Positions 41,698 through 49,354 of a DNA stretch of 64,000 nucleotides are shown piece after piece (positions within the stretch are counted from its first letter, which is position 1; each line of letters starts with the position of its first letter). Under the pieces are notes generated by a model. It saw nothing but the letters and a program-made list of their open reading frames with translations. It did no database searches and was not told the origin of the DNA. Origin of the DNA: Streptomyces sp. NBC_01669 (lineage in GTDB: Bacteria > Actinomycetota > Actinomycetes > Streptomycetales > Streptomycetaceae); contig NZ_JAPEQG010000001.1 of assembly GCF_026339735.1 (NCBI RefSeq), positions 4,092,001-4,156,000 on the forward strand. Reading direction: 5' to 3'. Position numbers and translations under genes: made by a program.

Positions 41698-42807
41698 ATG
41701 TCCGACTTCGTACCCGGACTCGAAGGAGTCATCGCGTTCGAGACGGAGATCGCCGAACCCGACAAGGAAGGCGGCTCGCTCCGCTACCGCGGGGTCGACA
41801 TCGAGGATCTCGTCGGTCATGTGTCGTTCGGGAACGTGTGGGGTCTGCTGGTCGACGGGGCGTTCAACCCCGGGCTGCCGCCCGCCGAGCCGTTCCCGAT
41901 CCCGGTCCACTCGGGTGACATCCGTGTCGATGTGCAGTCCGCGCTGGCCATGCTGGCGCCGGTCTGGGGGCTGAAGCCGCTCCTCGACATCGACGAGGAG
42001 ACCGCCCGCAACGATCTGGCGCGGGCCGCCGTGATGGCACTGTCGTACGTCGCCCAGTCGGCGCGCGGGCAGGGGCTGCCGATGGTCCCGCAGAGCGAGA
42101 TCGACAAGGCGCAGTCCGTCGTCGAGCGGTTCATGATCCGCTGGCGCGGCGAGCCGGACCCGAAGCACGTCAAAGCCGTCGACGCGTACTGGACGTCGGC
42201 CGCCGAGCACGGCATGAACGCGTCCACGTTCACCGCCCGGGTCATCGCGTCGACCGGCGCCGATGTGGCGGCCGCGCTGTCCGGTGCGGTGGGCGCGATG
42301 TCGGGTCCGCTGCACGGCGGCGCCCCGTCCCGGGTCCTCGGCATGATCGAGGAGATCGAGCGGACCGGTGACGCCACCGCGTACGTGAAGAAGGCCCTGG
42401 ACAAGGGTGAGCGGCTGATGGGCTTCGGGCACCGGGTCTACCGGGCCGAGGACCCGCGGGCGCGCGTGCTGCGGCGGACCGCGAAGGAGCTGGGTGCGCC
42501 GCGGTTCGAGGTGGCGGAGGCGCTGGAGAGGGCCGCGCTGGAGGAGTTGCACGCGCGGCGCCCGGACCGGGTGCTGGCGACGAACGTGGAGTTCTGGGCG
42601 GCGATCATGCTGGACTTCGCGGAGGTCCCGGCGCACATGTTCACGTCGATGTTCACGTGTGCGCGTACGGCGGGCTGGTCGGCGCACATCCTGGAGCAGA
42701 AGCGCACGGGACGGCTGGTGCGGCCGTCGGCGAGGTATGTCGGCCCCGGGCCGCGTGACCCCGGGGAGATCGAGGGGTACGAGCAGATCACGGATCTGGG
42801 GAACTGA
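41698..42807 (+). CDS. citrate synthase (second, short type)
   Basis: 369 residues from ATG 41698 (GAGGGAG six bases before). Catalytic His in SGPLHGGAPS, the second His in MGFGHRVYR and the C-terminal Arg/Asp region TNVEFWAAIMLDFAEVPAHMF are present. It condenses acetyl-CoA and oxaloacetate, or is a 2-methylcitrate synthase paralogue; sequence alone does not separate these here. The transcript ends just before the insertion element. Confidence 0.9.
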   Translation: MSDFVPGLEGVIAFETEIAEPDKEGGSLRYRGVDIEDLVGHVSFGNVWGLLVDGAFNPGLPPAEPFPIPVHSGDIRVDVQSALAMLAPVWGLKPLLDIDEETARNDLARAAVMALSYVAQSARGQGLPMVPQSEIDKAQSVVERFMIRWRGEPDPKHVKAVDAYWTSAAEHGMNASTFTARVIASTGADVAAALSGAVGAMSGPLHGGAPSRVLGMIEEIERTGDATAYVKKALDKGERLMGFGHRVYRAEDPRARVLRRTAKELGAPRFEVAEALERAALEELHARRPDRVLATNVEFWAAIMLDFAEVPAHMFTSMFTCARTAGWSAHILEQKRTGRLVRPSARYVGPGPRDPGEIEGYEQITDLGN

Positions 42808-42852
42808 CGGTCTCGGTACCGCGCAAGCCCGGCGGGATCCGGACAAGAGGCT

Positions 42853-42874
42853 CTAGAAGACTGCTGAAAATCTT
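42853..42874. repeat. IS left terminal repeat with CTAG duplication
   Basis: CTAG (42853-42856) and the 18-bp left end (42857-42874). The matching right end is 44558-44575 followed by CTAG 44576-44579. Confidence 0.88.
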
Positions 42875-42917
42875 GTTGAGGGGCTGTTCGGCCGTAGGCC
42901 GGGCGGCCCCTTCTTCG

Positions 42918-44516
42918 TCATGGGGTGGCCGGGGCGAGGTGCCAGGTGGTGTTGGTGCGGGTGAGTCCGAGGTTGATCAGTCGGCGGAGGTTGAGGGCGG
43001 CGGCGCGGTGGTGGAGTGCGATGTTGTTGGCGATGACGCCTCGGTAGCGGACTCTGCGGTTGCCGTGGGCGACGAGCCAGGCGATGGCGCGTTCGACCGG
43101 GGGCCGCCATCGGCGGTATTCGTCCTGCCAGGCGGTGTCGGTGGCGGCCTGGACGCGGGCTGCGGTCAGCAGTTCGTGCTGAGGGTGGACGTTGATAACC
43201 CGTCCGGTCTTGGAGGTTGTGCAGCGTTCCCGCAGTGGGCAGCCGGTGCACAGCCGTTTGAACTGGGCGGTGCGGCCCCCGTCGGCCTTGGTGCAGCCCA
43301 GGTTCGCGGTCTGTCCGGCCGGGCAGGTCACGGTGGCGGCGTCGGTGTCGACGTGGAAGTCGTCGATGGTGAAGCCTCCTGGGACGGCCTGCCGCAACGG
43401 CGGCGGCTTGACCACCAGGACGTGGCCCTGGGCGGTCAGTTGTTCACGCAGGTCGCCGGTGCCGTAGGCGGAATCGCCGAGCACGGTCAGCGTCTCGCCC
43501 TCGCTGTGGTCTTTGTCGGCCAGCAGGTCCAGCGCGACGGCGGCCTCGTGGTTGTCCGGCCCGTAGCCGCTGGTTAACGCGACGGCAGTGAACAGTCCGG
43601 CCTCTGGCTCGAAGGACACGTGTCCTTTGAAGCCCTCCTGGTGGCGGGTTCGGTTCTTGTGGATGTGCCGGGCATCGGGGTCGACGGTGGACACCGTCCG
43701 GTCGGGCACGGTGCGCCTGGCGATACGCCAGCGTCCGTCGCGGCCGTCGGAGTCCTCGGCCGGCTCCACGTCCTGGCCTGCGACGAGAGCGAGAAGGCCC
43801 ACCGCGTTCGCGGCCCGCTCGCCCAGCTCACGCTCGGGCAGACGGCCGAGCATGTTGAGCGCGTCGGTCACCAGGGCGTCGACCAGCGCCTCGCGGGCGG
43901 CTTCGTCATTCCAGGCGATCCTGGGTTTGCCGGGGTCGGTGTAGTCGTGAGCAGTACACCACCGGCCGGCGACCTCGCCGGCGCCGGGGACCTCACGGAT
44001 CACGCGGCGGATCGCGGCCACGATCTGGGTGACGGTGTCCTGAGTGGCCACCGCATCGTCCAGGACGGTGGAGTCCAGCGCCCGGCGCTGCTTTCCTCTG
44101 AGGACACCGGTGGCAGTCACCACCTCTTTGACCTTGGTGAAAATCCGCGTCGGGTCGGCCGAGCGGGCGAGCCGGCGCCGGAAATAGGTCAGCAGCGAGG
44201 GATCGAAGGCGGTGTCGTACAGGCCCAGCCCGCAGGCGGCCTTCCAGCGCAGGTCACATCGCAGTTCCTGGACTGTCTCGAAGTCCGACAGCCCCTGCAG
44301 GCTCTGCAGTACCACCGTCGCGGCCAGCACCTGCGGCGGCAACGACGGCCGTCCGTTGGCCGACGGATACATGTCCGCGAAGAACTCCGGCGGGAACAGC
44401 ACCTCACGATGCTCGGCCAGGAAAGCGAACACACTCCCTGCCGGGATCAACTCCCGGCAGGTCTCCCACACATCCGGCCCGACCATCTCCCCGGCCCATT
44501 CCCCCTGCATGCTCAC
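42918..44516 (-). CDS. IS1182-family transposase
   Basis: 532 residues, the usual length for the family. N-terminal DUF772-like region (PPEFFADMYPSANGRPSLPP, LSDFETVQELRCDLRWKAACG) and DDE catalytic region: Asp in RALDSTVLDD, Asp in LTVLGDSAYG and Glu in PPVERAIAWLVAHG. A zinc-binding Cys cluster (CTGCPLRERC) lies before the last Glu. The gene is open without frameshift. A strong hairpin lies just upstream of its start and a hairpin near 42882-42905 just downstream. Confidence 0.93.
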   Translation of the reverse strand: MSMQGEWAGEMVGPDVWETCRELIPAGSVFAFLAEHREVLFPPEFFADMYPSANGRPSLPPQVLAATVVLQSLQGLSDFETVQELRCDLRWKAACGLGLYDTAFDPSLLTYFRRRLARSADPTRIFTKVKEVVTATGVLRGKQRRALDSTVLDDAVATQDTVTQIVAAIRRVIREVPGAGEVAGRWCTAHDYTDPGKPRIAWNDEAAREALVDALVTDALNMLGRLPERELGERAANAVGLLALVAGQDVEPAEDSDGRDGRWRIARRTVPDRTVSTVDPDARHIHKNRTRHQEGFKGHVSFEPEAGLFTAVALTSGYGPDNHEAAVALDLLADKDHSEGETLTVLGDSAYGTGDLREQLTAQGHVLVVKPPPLRQAVPGGFTIDDFHVDTDAATVTCPAGQTANLGCTKADGGRTAQFKRLCTGCPLRERCTTSKTGRVINVHPQHELLTAARVQAATDTAWQDEYRRWRPPVERAIAWLVAHGNRRVRYRGVIANNIALHHRAAALNLRRLINLGLTRTNTTWHLAPATP

Positions 44517-44520
44517 AAGA

Positions 44521-44550
44521 CTGGCCCCGGACCTGCCGGTCCGGGGCCAG
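44521..44550. terminator. hairpin inside the IS, before the transposase start
   Basis: CTGGCCCCGGACC (44521-44533) pairs with GGTCCGGGGCCAG (44538-44550) around TGCC. In the transposase direction it precedes the start codon by 4 bases, so it could stop readthrough from outside or hide the ribosome binding site. Confidence 0.6.
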
Positions 44551-44575
44551 AACGCAAAAGATTTTCAGCAGTCTT

Positions 44576-45160
44576 CTAGAGCTTGCCGCGGAGAGTGACG
44601 GTGCGGTGTCCGCCGAGGCGGCGCCGCACCTCCTGCTCGAAGCCGTGGGTCAGCTCCGCCCAGTTCCAGAAGGTGAGGCCGAGCTGCCCGCAGGCGTAGT
44701 AGTCGTCCTCCCAGCTCCAGCGGTCGATGCCGGAGGGCCGGCGGCAGGAGGGGCACTCCACGAGGCCTTCGCCGCCGTTCGCCCAGGCGCCGAGCCGGCC
44801 CGCGAGCGGGGCCCAGGCGCTGTCGACGGGGCACCAGGTGTCGTCGACGAGGCGGATCTCGGTGGCGCAGAGCGGGCAGGTGGCAGCTCCCGCGTCGCCC
44901 TGGCCGCTGTCGAAGACGGCGCGTCCGGTCGCGACGTGGAGGCCGTTGCTCCACAGGTCGACCGGTTCCGGGTCGTCGACGGCCTTGGCGTAGTTCGGAC
45001 CAGGTGCGTTGCCGTAGCCGTCTCCGTCGAGGACGCAGTCGGTGCGCTCGGCGCTGACGATTCCTTCGGCGATCAGCCAGTCGAGGAGCCCGGCGCCGAG
45101 TGGTGGGGCGTCCTGCTCGGTGGCGTCGAGGTCGACGATCGTCTGGAAGTGGTCACCCAC
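44576..45160 (-). CDS. hypothetical protein with zinc-ribbon-like cysteines
   Basis: 194 residues from GTG 45160. Two Cys pairs (CPLCATEIRLVDD and CPSCRRPSGID) suggest a zinc ribbon; the rest is acidic and Trp-rich. I do not recognise a named family. Its TAG stop lies in the CTAG target of the IS, so the insertion left the protein unchanged. It starts 13 bp after the TetR stop and could be the last gene of the leftward operon. Confidence 0.78.
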   Translation of the reverse strand: MGDHFQTIVDLDATEQDAPPLGAGLLDWLIAEGIVSAERTDCVLDGDGYGNAPGPNYAKAVDDPEPVDLWSNGLHVATGRAVFDSGQGDAGAATCPLCATEIRLVDDTWCPVDSAWAPLAGRLGAWANGGEGLVECPSCRRPSGIDRWSWEDDYYACGQLGLTFWNWAELTHGFEQEVRRRLGGHRTVTLRGKL

Positions 45161-45173
45161 AGGTCCCCCAAAA

Positions 45174-45767
45174 TCAGTCGAGTGCGTCGTCCACCAGTGC
45201 CGCCCACTGTGCCACGACCCTCTGACGCCGGGCGGTGTCATCGGTCAGCACGTTGGCCAGCCCGAGGCCGCGGGCCATGTCGAGGAGCCCCTGGACGGTT
45301 TCGCGTGCGCCGGGCTTCGTCTCGTCGGCGGCGAGGAGTTCGACGGCGATGCGGTGGGTCTCGCGGCCGACGCGGGCTTCGAGTTCGGTGACGCGGGGGC
45401 GGAGCTGCGATTCGTTGGACGCGGCGACCCAGAGCTGGAGGGCGGCGCGGAAGAGCGGGCCGGTGTAGAGATCGACGAGGGCGGCGACGACAGCCGTACG
45501 GCCCTGTACGGGCAGGGCGCGCAGGGCGGCGGAGCGTTCCTCGGCGACGTATTCGACGGCGGCGGTGAACAGGTCCTCGCGGGTGGGGAAGTGGTGCTGG
45601 GCGGCGCCTCGGGAAACCCCGGCGTGTTCGGCGACGACGGAGACCGTGGAGCCTGCCCAGCCGCGTTCGGCGAGGCAGGCGACCGCGGCTTCGAGCAGCC
45701 GTTGGCGGGTGGCGCGGCTGCGGTCCTGCTTGGGGGTCCTGTCGGTGGGGGGCGTCACAACACCCAT
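45174..45767 (-). CDS. TetR/AcrR-family regulator (AtuR-like role)
   Basis: 197 residues from ATG 45767. The DNA-binding helices are TRQRLLEAAVACLAERGW, STVSVVAEHAGVSRGAAQHHF; the C-terminal ligand domain is unlike others I know. It overlaps the enoyl-CoA hydratase by 13 bp and is the last coupled gene of the operon. In Pseudomonas the terpene operon is controlled by the TetR protein AtuR. Likely target is the palindrome at 55526. Confidence 0.85.
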   Translation of the reverse strand: MGVVTPPTDRTPKQDRSRATRQRLLEAAVACLAERGWAGSTVSVVAEHAGVSRGAAQHHFPTREDLFTAAVEYVAEERSAALRALPVQGRTAVVAALVDLYTGPLFRAALQLWVAASNESQLRPRVTELEARVGRETHRIAVELLAADETKPGARETVQGLLDMARGLGLANVLTDDTARRQRVVAQWAALVDDALD

Positions 45768-46489
45768 GCGGGGTCCCGTCGTTCGAGGAAGGCCGTCATC
45801 CCCTCCCGTGCCTCGGCGGAGGCGAAGAGTGCTGCCGAGCGGGCGATGAGGTCTTCGGCGTACTGGTCGAAACTCTCCCGCACAGTAGCTGTGACCAGCT
45901 CCTTCGATGCTGCCAGCCCCTGCGGTGAGGCCCTGCGCAGTCCGTCCAGTACGGGTACGAGTGCTTTGTCGACGTCCTCGGCGGCGATGGTGACGAGGGA
46001 GATGCGGGCTGCTTCGGTCGCGTCGAACCGTTCTCCGGTGAGGTAGTAGCGGGCGGCGGCCCTGGCGTCGGTGCGGGGCAGCAGCGGCATCGAGATCACG
46101 GCGGGGGCGAGGCCGAGCCGGGACTCGGTGAGGGCGAAGGTGGAGGCGGGTCCGGCGACAGAGATGTCGCAGGCCGCGAGGAGGCCGAGTCCGCCGGCCC
46201 GGACATGTCCGTCGACGCGGGCCACGACCGGTTTGGGCAGGGTCACGATCTGCCGCATCAGGGCGACGAACGCCTCGGGCTCCGGGGGTGCGCCCAGGTC
46301 GGCGCCGGCGCAGAACGTGGTGCCGGTGTGGGTGAGGACGATGGCGCGTACGGTCTCGTCCCCGCCGTAGGCGGCGAGCGCTTCGTGGAGTTCGGCGACG
46401 AGCCGTGCGGAGAGCACGTTGCGGTTCGTCAGTGAGTCCAGCCGTACGGTGGCGATCCCGCGCTCGCGGCCGGTGCGGACCAGTTTCAT
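45755..46489 (-). CDS. enoyl-CoA hydratase family protein (AtuE-like role)
   Basis: 244 residues. The oxyanion-hole segments are CAGADLGAPPE and GHVRAGGLGLLAACD; ESRLGLAPAVISMPLL follows. The form with RAGGLGL is seen in methylglutaconyl-type hydratases. It overlaps the CoA ligase (ATGA). Expected to hydrate an unsaturated acyl-CoA made after carboxylation. Confidence 0.85.
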   Translation of the reverse strand: MKLVRTGRERGIATVRLDSLTNRNVLSARLVAELHEALAAYGGDETVRAIVLTHTGTTFCAGADLGAPPEPEAFVALMRQIVTLPKPVVARVDGHVRAGGLGLLAACDISVAGPASTFALTESRLGLAPAVISMPLLPRTDARAAARYYLTGERFDATEAARISLVTIAAEDVDKALVPVLDGLRRASPQGLAASKELVTATVRESFDQYAEDLIARSAALFASAEAREGMTAFLERRDPAWVL

Positions 46490-48111
46490 GCCTCTTCCGC
46501 CCTCTCGCCGATCTCTTCGTTGGCCTTCTCCCGGTCGCGCAGCTCGCGCCGGAGGATCTTTCCGGAGGTGGCCCTCGGTACGGCATCGATGAATTCCACC
46601 CGCCGGACCTTCTTGTACGGGGCGACGTGCTCGGCGACGTACGCCATGACGTCGTCCGCGGTGAGGTCGGCGGCGGCGACTCCCGCCTGACGGACCAGAT
46701 ACGCCTTGGGGACTTCGTTGCCGTCCGTGTCGTACACCCCGATGACGGCGGCGTCCGCGATCGACGGATGGCCGAGCAGCAGGGCTTCGAGTTCGGCGGG
46801 GGCGACCTGGTAGCCGTTGTACTTGATGAGTTCCTTGACCCGGTCGACGACGGACAGCCAGCCGTCGGCGTCGACGCGGCCGATGTCGCCGGTGTGTACC
46901 CACCCGTCGGCGTCGATCATGTCGGCGGTGGCGTCGGGCCGGCCGAGGTAGCCCTTCATCACCTGCGGGCCGCGGATGAGCACCTCGCCGTCGGTGTCGA
47001 TCCCGGCGTCGCGGTCCGGGTCGTCGAGGGAGGCGATGCGCATCTCGGTGCTGGGCAGGAGTTTCCCGACGGCGCCGGCCGGCGGGTTCTCGGCGGCGAG
47101 CGGGACGACATGGGTGCCGGGCGAGAGTTCCGTCATGCCGTACGCCTGCCGTACCGGCGGCAGTCCCAGGCGCCGGGAGCAGGCGGCGGCGAGTTCGGCG
47201 TCGAGCGGGGCGGCGGCGCTGACGACGTACTCCAGCGACGACAGGTCGTACTGGGCGACGGCCGGGTGCTTGGCGAGGGCCAGCACGATCGGCGGGGCCA
47301 CGTACAGCCCGCTGATCCGGTGCTTCTCGATCGCGGTGAGGAACTGGACGAGGTCGAAGCGCGGCAGGACGACGACGGTGGCGCCGAGCCGGAGCGGGGC
47401 GTTCATCAAAGCGGTGAGCCCGTAGATGTGGAAGAACGGCAGGACGGCCAGGATCCGGTGGCCGGGGTTCATCGGGATGAACGGTCGCAGCTGTTCCAGG
47501 TTGGTGGCCATGGAGCGGTGGGTGAGCATCACGCCCTTGGGCGTGCCGGTGGTGCCGGAGGAGTACGGCAGTGCGGCGATGTCCTCCGCCGGGTCGATGG
47601 CGATCTGCGGTTCGGGGGCGGTGGAGCCCAGCATGTCGAGGACGGAGGTGTGTCCGTCGGCCCGGTCGCAGACGAATATCTCCTCGATGCCGCCGACGAG
47701 TTCGGCTGCGCGGCGGGCGGTTTCGAGAAGGGCGGAGACGGTGACGATCCACCGGGCGGAGGAGTCGCGGAGTTGTTTGGCGAACTCCTCCGCCGTGGCG
47801 AGCGGGTGCACGGTGGTGACGGTCGCACCTGCCCGGGTGGCTCCGAAGAACACGGCCGGGTAGGCAAGGGTGTTGGGGCTGTGCAGGGCGAGGACGTCGC
47901 CCTTGCGGACCCCGGCGGCGGCGAGCGCAGCCGCGATCCGTCGGTGGAAGGTGTCGAGCTGCCGGTAGGTGAGGGCGGTGGTGCCGTCGGTGCCGTCGAT
48001 CAGGGCGACCGTGTCGCCGTAGGTGCCGGCGGCCTGCCCGAGGACCGCGTCATGGATGGGCAGGTCGAGCGGCTGGACGTCTGCGTACTCGCTGCGGAAC
48101 ACGTTCACCAT
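46486..48111 (-). CDS. 4-coumarate-CoA ligase-type acyl-CoA synthetase
   Basis: 541 residues. AMP-binding loop YSSGTTGTPKGVMLTHRS (about residues 176-193), YGMTELS, HTGDIGRVDADGWL, the hinge DRVKELIKYNGYQV and the C-terminal catalytic Lys in RATSGKILRREL. By position and motifs it corresponds to S. coelicolor SCO4383, the cinnamate/4-coumarate CoA ligase studied in vitro. Its true substrate in this operon is probably a branched or aromatic acid. In the Atu scheme it takes the role of AtuH. Confidence 0.88.
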   Translation of the reverse strand: MVNVFRSEYADVQPLDLPIHDAVLGQAAGTYGDTVALIDGTDGTTALTYRQLDTFHRRIAAALAAAGVRKGDVLALHSPNTLAYPAVFFGATRAGATVTTVHPLATAEEFAKQLRDSSARWIVTVSALLETARRAAELVGGIEEIFVCDRADGHTSVLDMLGSTAPEPQIAIDPAEDIAALPYSSGTTGTPKGVMLTHRSMATNLEQLRPFIPMNPGHRILAVLPFFHIYGLTALMNAPLRLGATVVVLPRFDLVQFLTAIEKHRISGLYVAPPIVLALAKHPAVAQYDLSSLEYVVSAAAPLDAELAAACSRRLGLPPVRQAYGMTELSPGTHVVPLAAENPPAGAVGKLLPSTEMRIASLDDPDRDAGIDTDGEVLIRGPQVMKGYLGRPDATADMIDADGWVHTGDIGRVDADGWLSVVDRVKELIKYNGYQVAPAELEALLLGHPSIADAAVIGVYDTDGNEVPKAYLVRQAGVAAADLTADDVMAYVAEHVAPYKKVRRVEFIDAVPRATSGKILRRELRDREKANEEIGERAEEA

Positions 48112-48157
48112 GGCGGGTCCCTTCGATACGGCGGGTGGAGGGACAGGGTCCCTCCTG

Positions 48158-49354
48158 TCAGTAGGACTTGGGGAGACCCAGGGACTGGTGGGAAACGTAG
48201 TTCAGGATCATTTCCCGGCTGACGGGTGCGATCCGGGCGACGCGGGCGGCGGTGATCAGGGACGCGAGCCCGTACTCGCGGGTGAGGCCGTTGCCGCCGA
48301 GGGTGTGCACGGCCTGGTCGACGGCCTTCACGCAGGCTTCGGCGGCGGCGTATTTCGCCATGTTCGCGGCTTCGCCCGCGCCGATGTCGTCGCCCTCGTC
48401 GTACAGCCTGGCGGCCTTCTGCATCATCAGGCGGGCCAGTTCGAGTTCGATGTGTGCCTGGGCGAGGGGGTGTGCGATGGCCTGGTGGGAGCCGATGGGC
48501 TCCTTCCACACCTGACGGGTCCGCGCGTACTCGACGGCGCGGCCGAGCGCGTACCGCCCCATGCCGAGAGCGAACGCGGCGGTCATGATGCGTTCGGGGT
48601 TCAGTCCGGCGAAGAGCTGGAGCAGACCCGCGTCCTCTCCCCCACTCTCGGCTTCGCTCGAGCGGGAGGTACCCCCTCCGACGAGGGCGTCGGCGGGCAG
48701 CCGCACGTCGTCGAGGACGAGCTCGAACTGCTTCTCCGGCGCCTGGAGTTCCATGTCGATCTGCGAGCGCCGGAAGCCGGGAGCATCGCGCGGGACGATG
48801 AAGAGGCAGGGCTTGAGCTTCCCCGTCCTGGCGTCCTCGGTGCGGCCGACGATGAGGGTGGCATCGGCGATGTCGACGCCGGAGACGAAGACCTTCCGCC
48901 CGGTGAGCACCCAGTCCTCACCGTCGCGGCGGGCGGTGGTGGTGATGCGGTGGGAGTTGGATCCGGCATCGGGTTCGGTGATGCCGAAGGCCATGGTGAG
49001 GGAGCCGTCCGCGAGACCCGGGAGCCACTGCTGCTTCTGGGTGTCGGTGCCGAAGCGGGCGATGACGGTGCCGCAGATCGCCGGGGAGACGACCATCATC
49101 AGCAGCGGACTGCCGGCAGCTCCCAATTCCTCCAGGACGATGGAGAGTTCGGCCATGCCACTGCCACCACCGCCGTACTCCTCCGGGAGGTTCACCCCGA
49201 GGTAGCCGAGCTTGGCCGCTTCGGTCCACAGTTCGCGGGGGTGGGCTCCGTCGCGCACGACGGACGTCATGTAGTCGCGCCCGTACCGCTTTCCGAGTGC
49301 GGCGACGGCGGCGCGCAGGGCTTGCTGCTCTTCGGTTTCGAGGACGGTACTCAT
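48158..49354 (-). CDS. acyl-CoA dehydrogenase (AtuD-like role) with an in-frame repeat insertion
   Basis: 398 residues from ATG 49354. Segments FGITEPDAGSNSHRI, DWVLTGRKVFVSG, and YARTRQVWKEPIGSHQAIAHP plus LGGNGLTREYGL define the family. Residues about 225-241 (GGGTSRSSEAESGGED) are encoded by a palindromic repeat (48635-48678) and break the usual loop between VRLPADALVG and the following AGLLQLFAGL; the frame is kept. The gene overlaps the carboxylase alpha gene (ATGA). It oxidises a branched acyl-CoA before carboxylation. Confidence 0.87.
   Translation of the reverse strand: MSTVLETEEQQALRAAVAALGKRYGRDYMTSVVRDGAHPRELWTEAAKLGYLGVNLPEEYGGGGSGMAELSIVLEELGAAGSPLLMMVVSPAICGTVIARFGTDTQKQQWLPGLADGSLTMAFGITEPDAGSNSHRITTTARRDGEDWVLTGRKVFVSGVDIADATLIVGRTEDARTGKLKPCLFIVPRDAPGFRRSQIDMELQAPEKQFELVLDDVRLPADALVGGGTSRSSEAESGGEDAGLLQLFAGLNPERIMTAAFALGMGRYALGRAVEYARTRQVWKEPIGSHQAIAHPLAQAHIELELARLMMQKAARLYDEGDDIGAGEAANMAKYAAAEACVKAVDQAVHTLGGNGLTREYGLASLITAARVARIAPVSREMILNYVSHQSLGLPKSY
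48635..48678. repeat. small palindromic repeat, copy 2, in-frame inside acyl-CoA dehydrogenase
   Basis: On the minus strand the core is CTCGAGCGAAGCCGAGAG between CCTCCCG and TGGGGGAG. The core differs by one base from copy 1 at 14965-14982. About 42-45 bp long and a multiple of three, so translation continues. Confidence 0.65.

Larger units (their letters stand above)
42857..44575. mobile_element. intact insertion sequence of IS1182 type, 1719 bp
   Basis: Ends are AAGACTGCTGAAAATCTT (42857-42874) and its exact reverse complement (44558-44575), 18 bp. CTAG flanks both ends (42853-42856 and 44576-44579), a 4-bp target duplication. The ends extend to a further GCT/AGC symmetry, so the original target was GCTCTAGAGC. 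One transposase gene is read leftward. Intact ends and open frame suggest a recent or still active copy. Confidence 0.9.
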
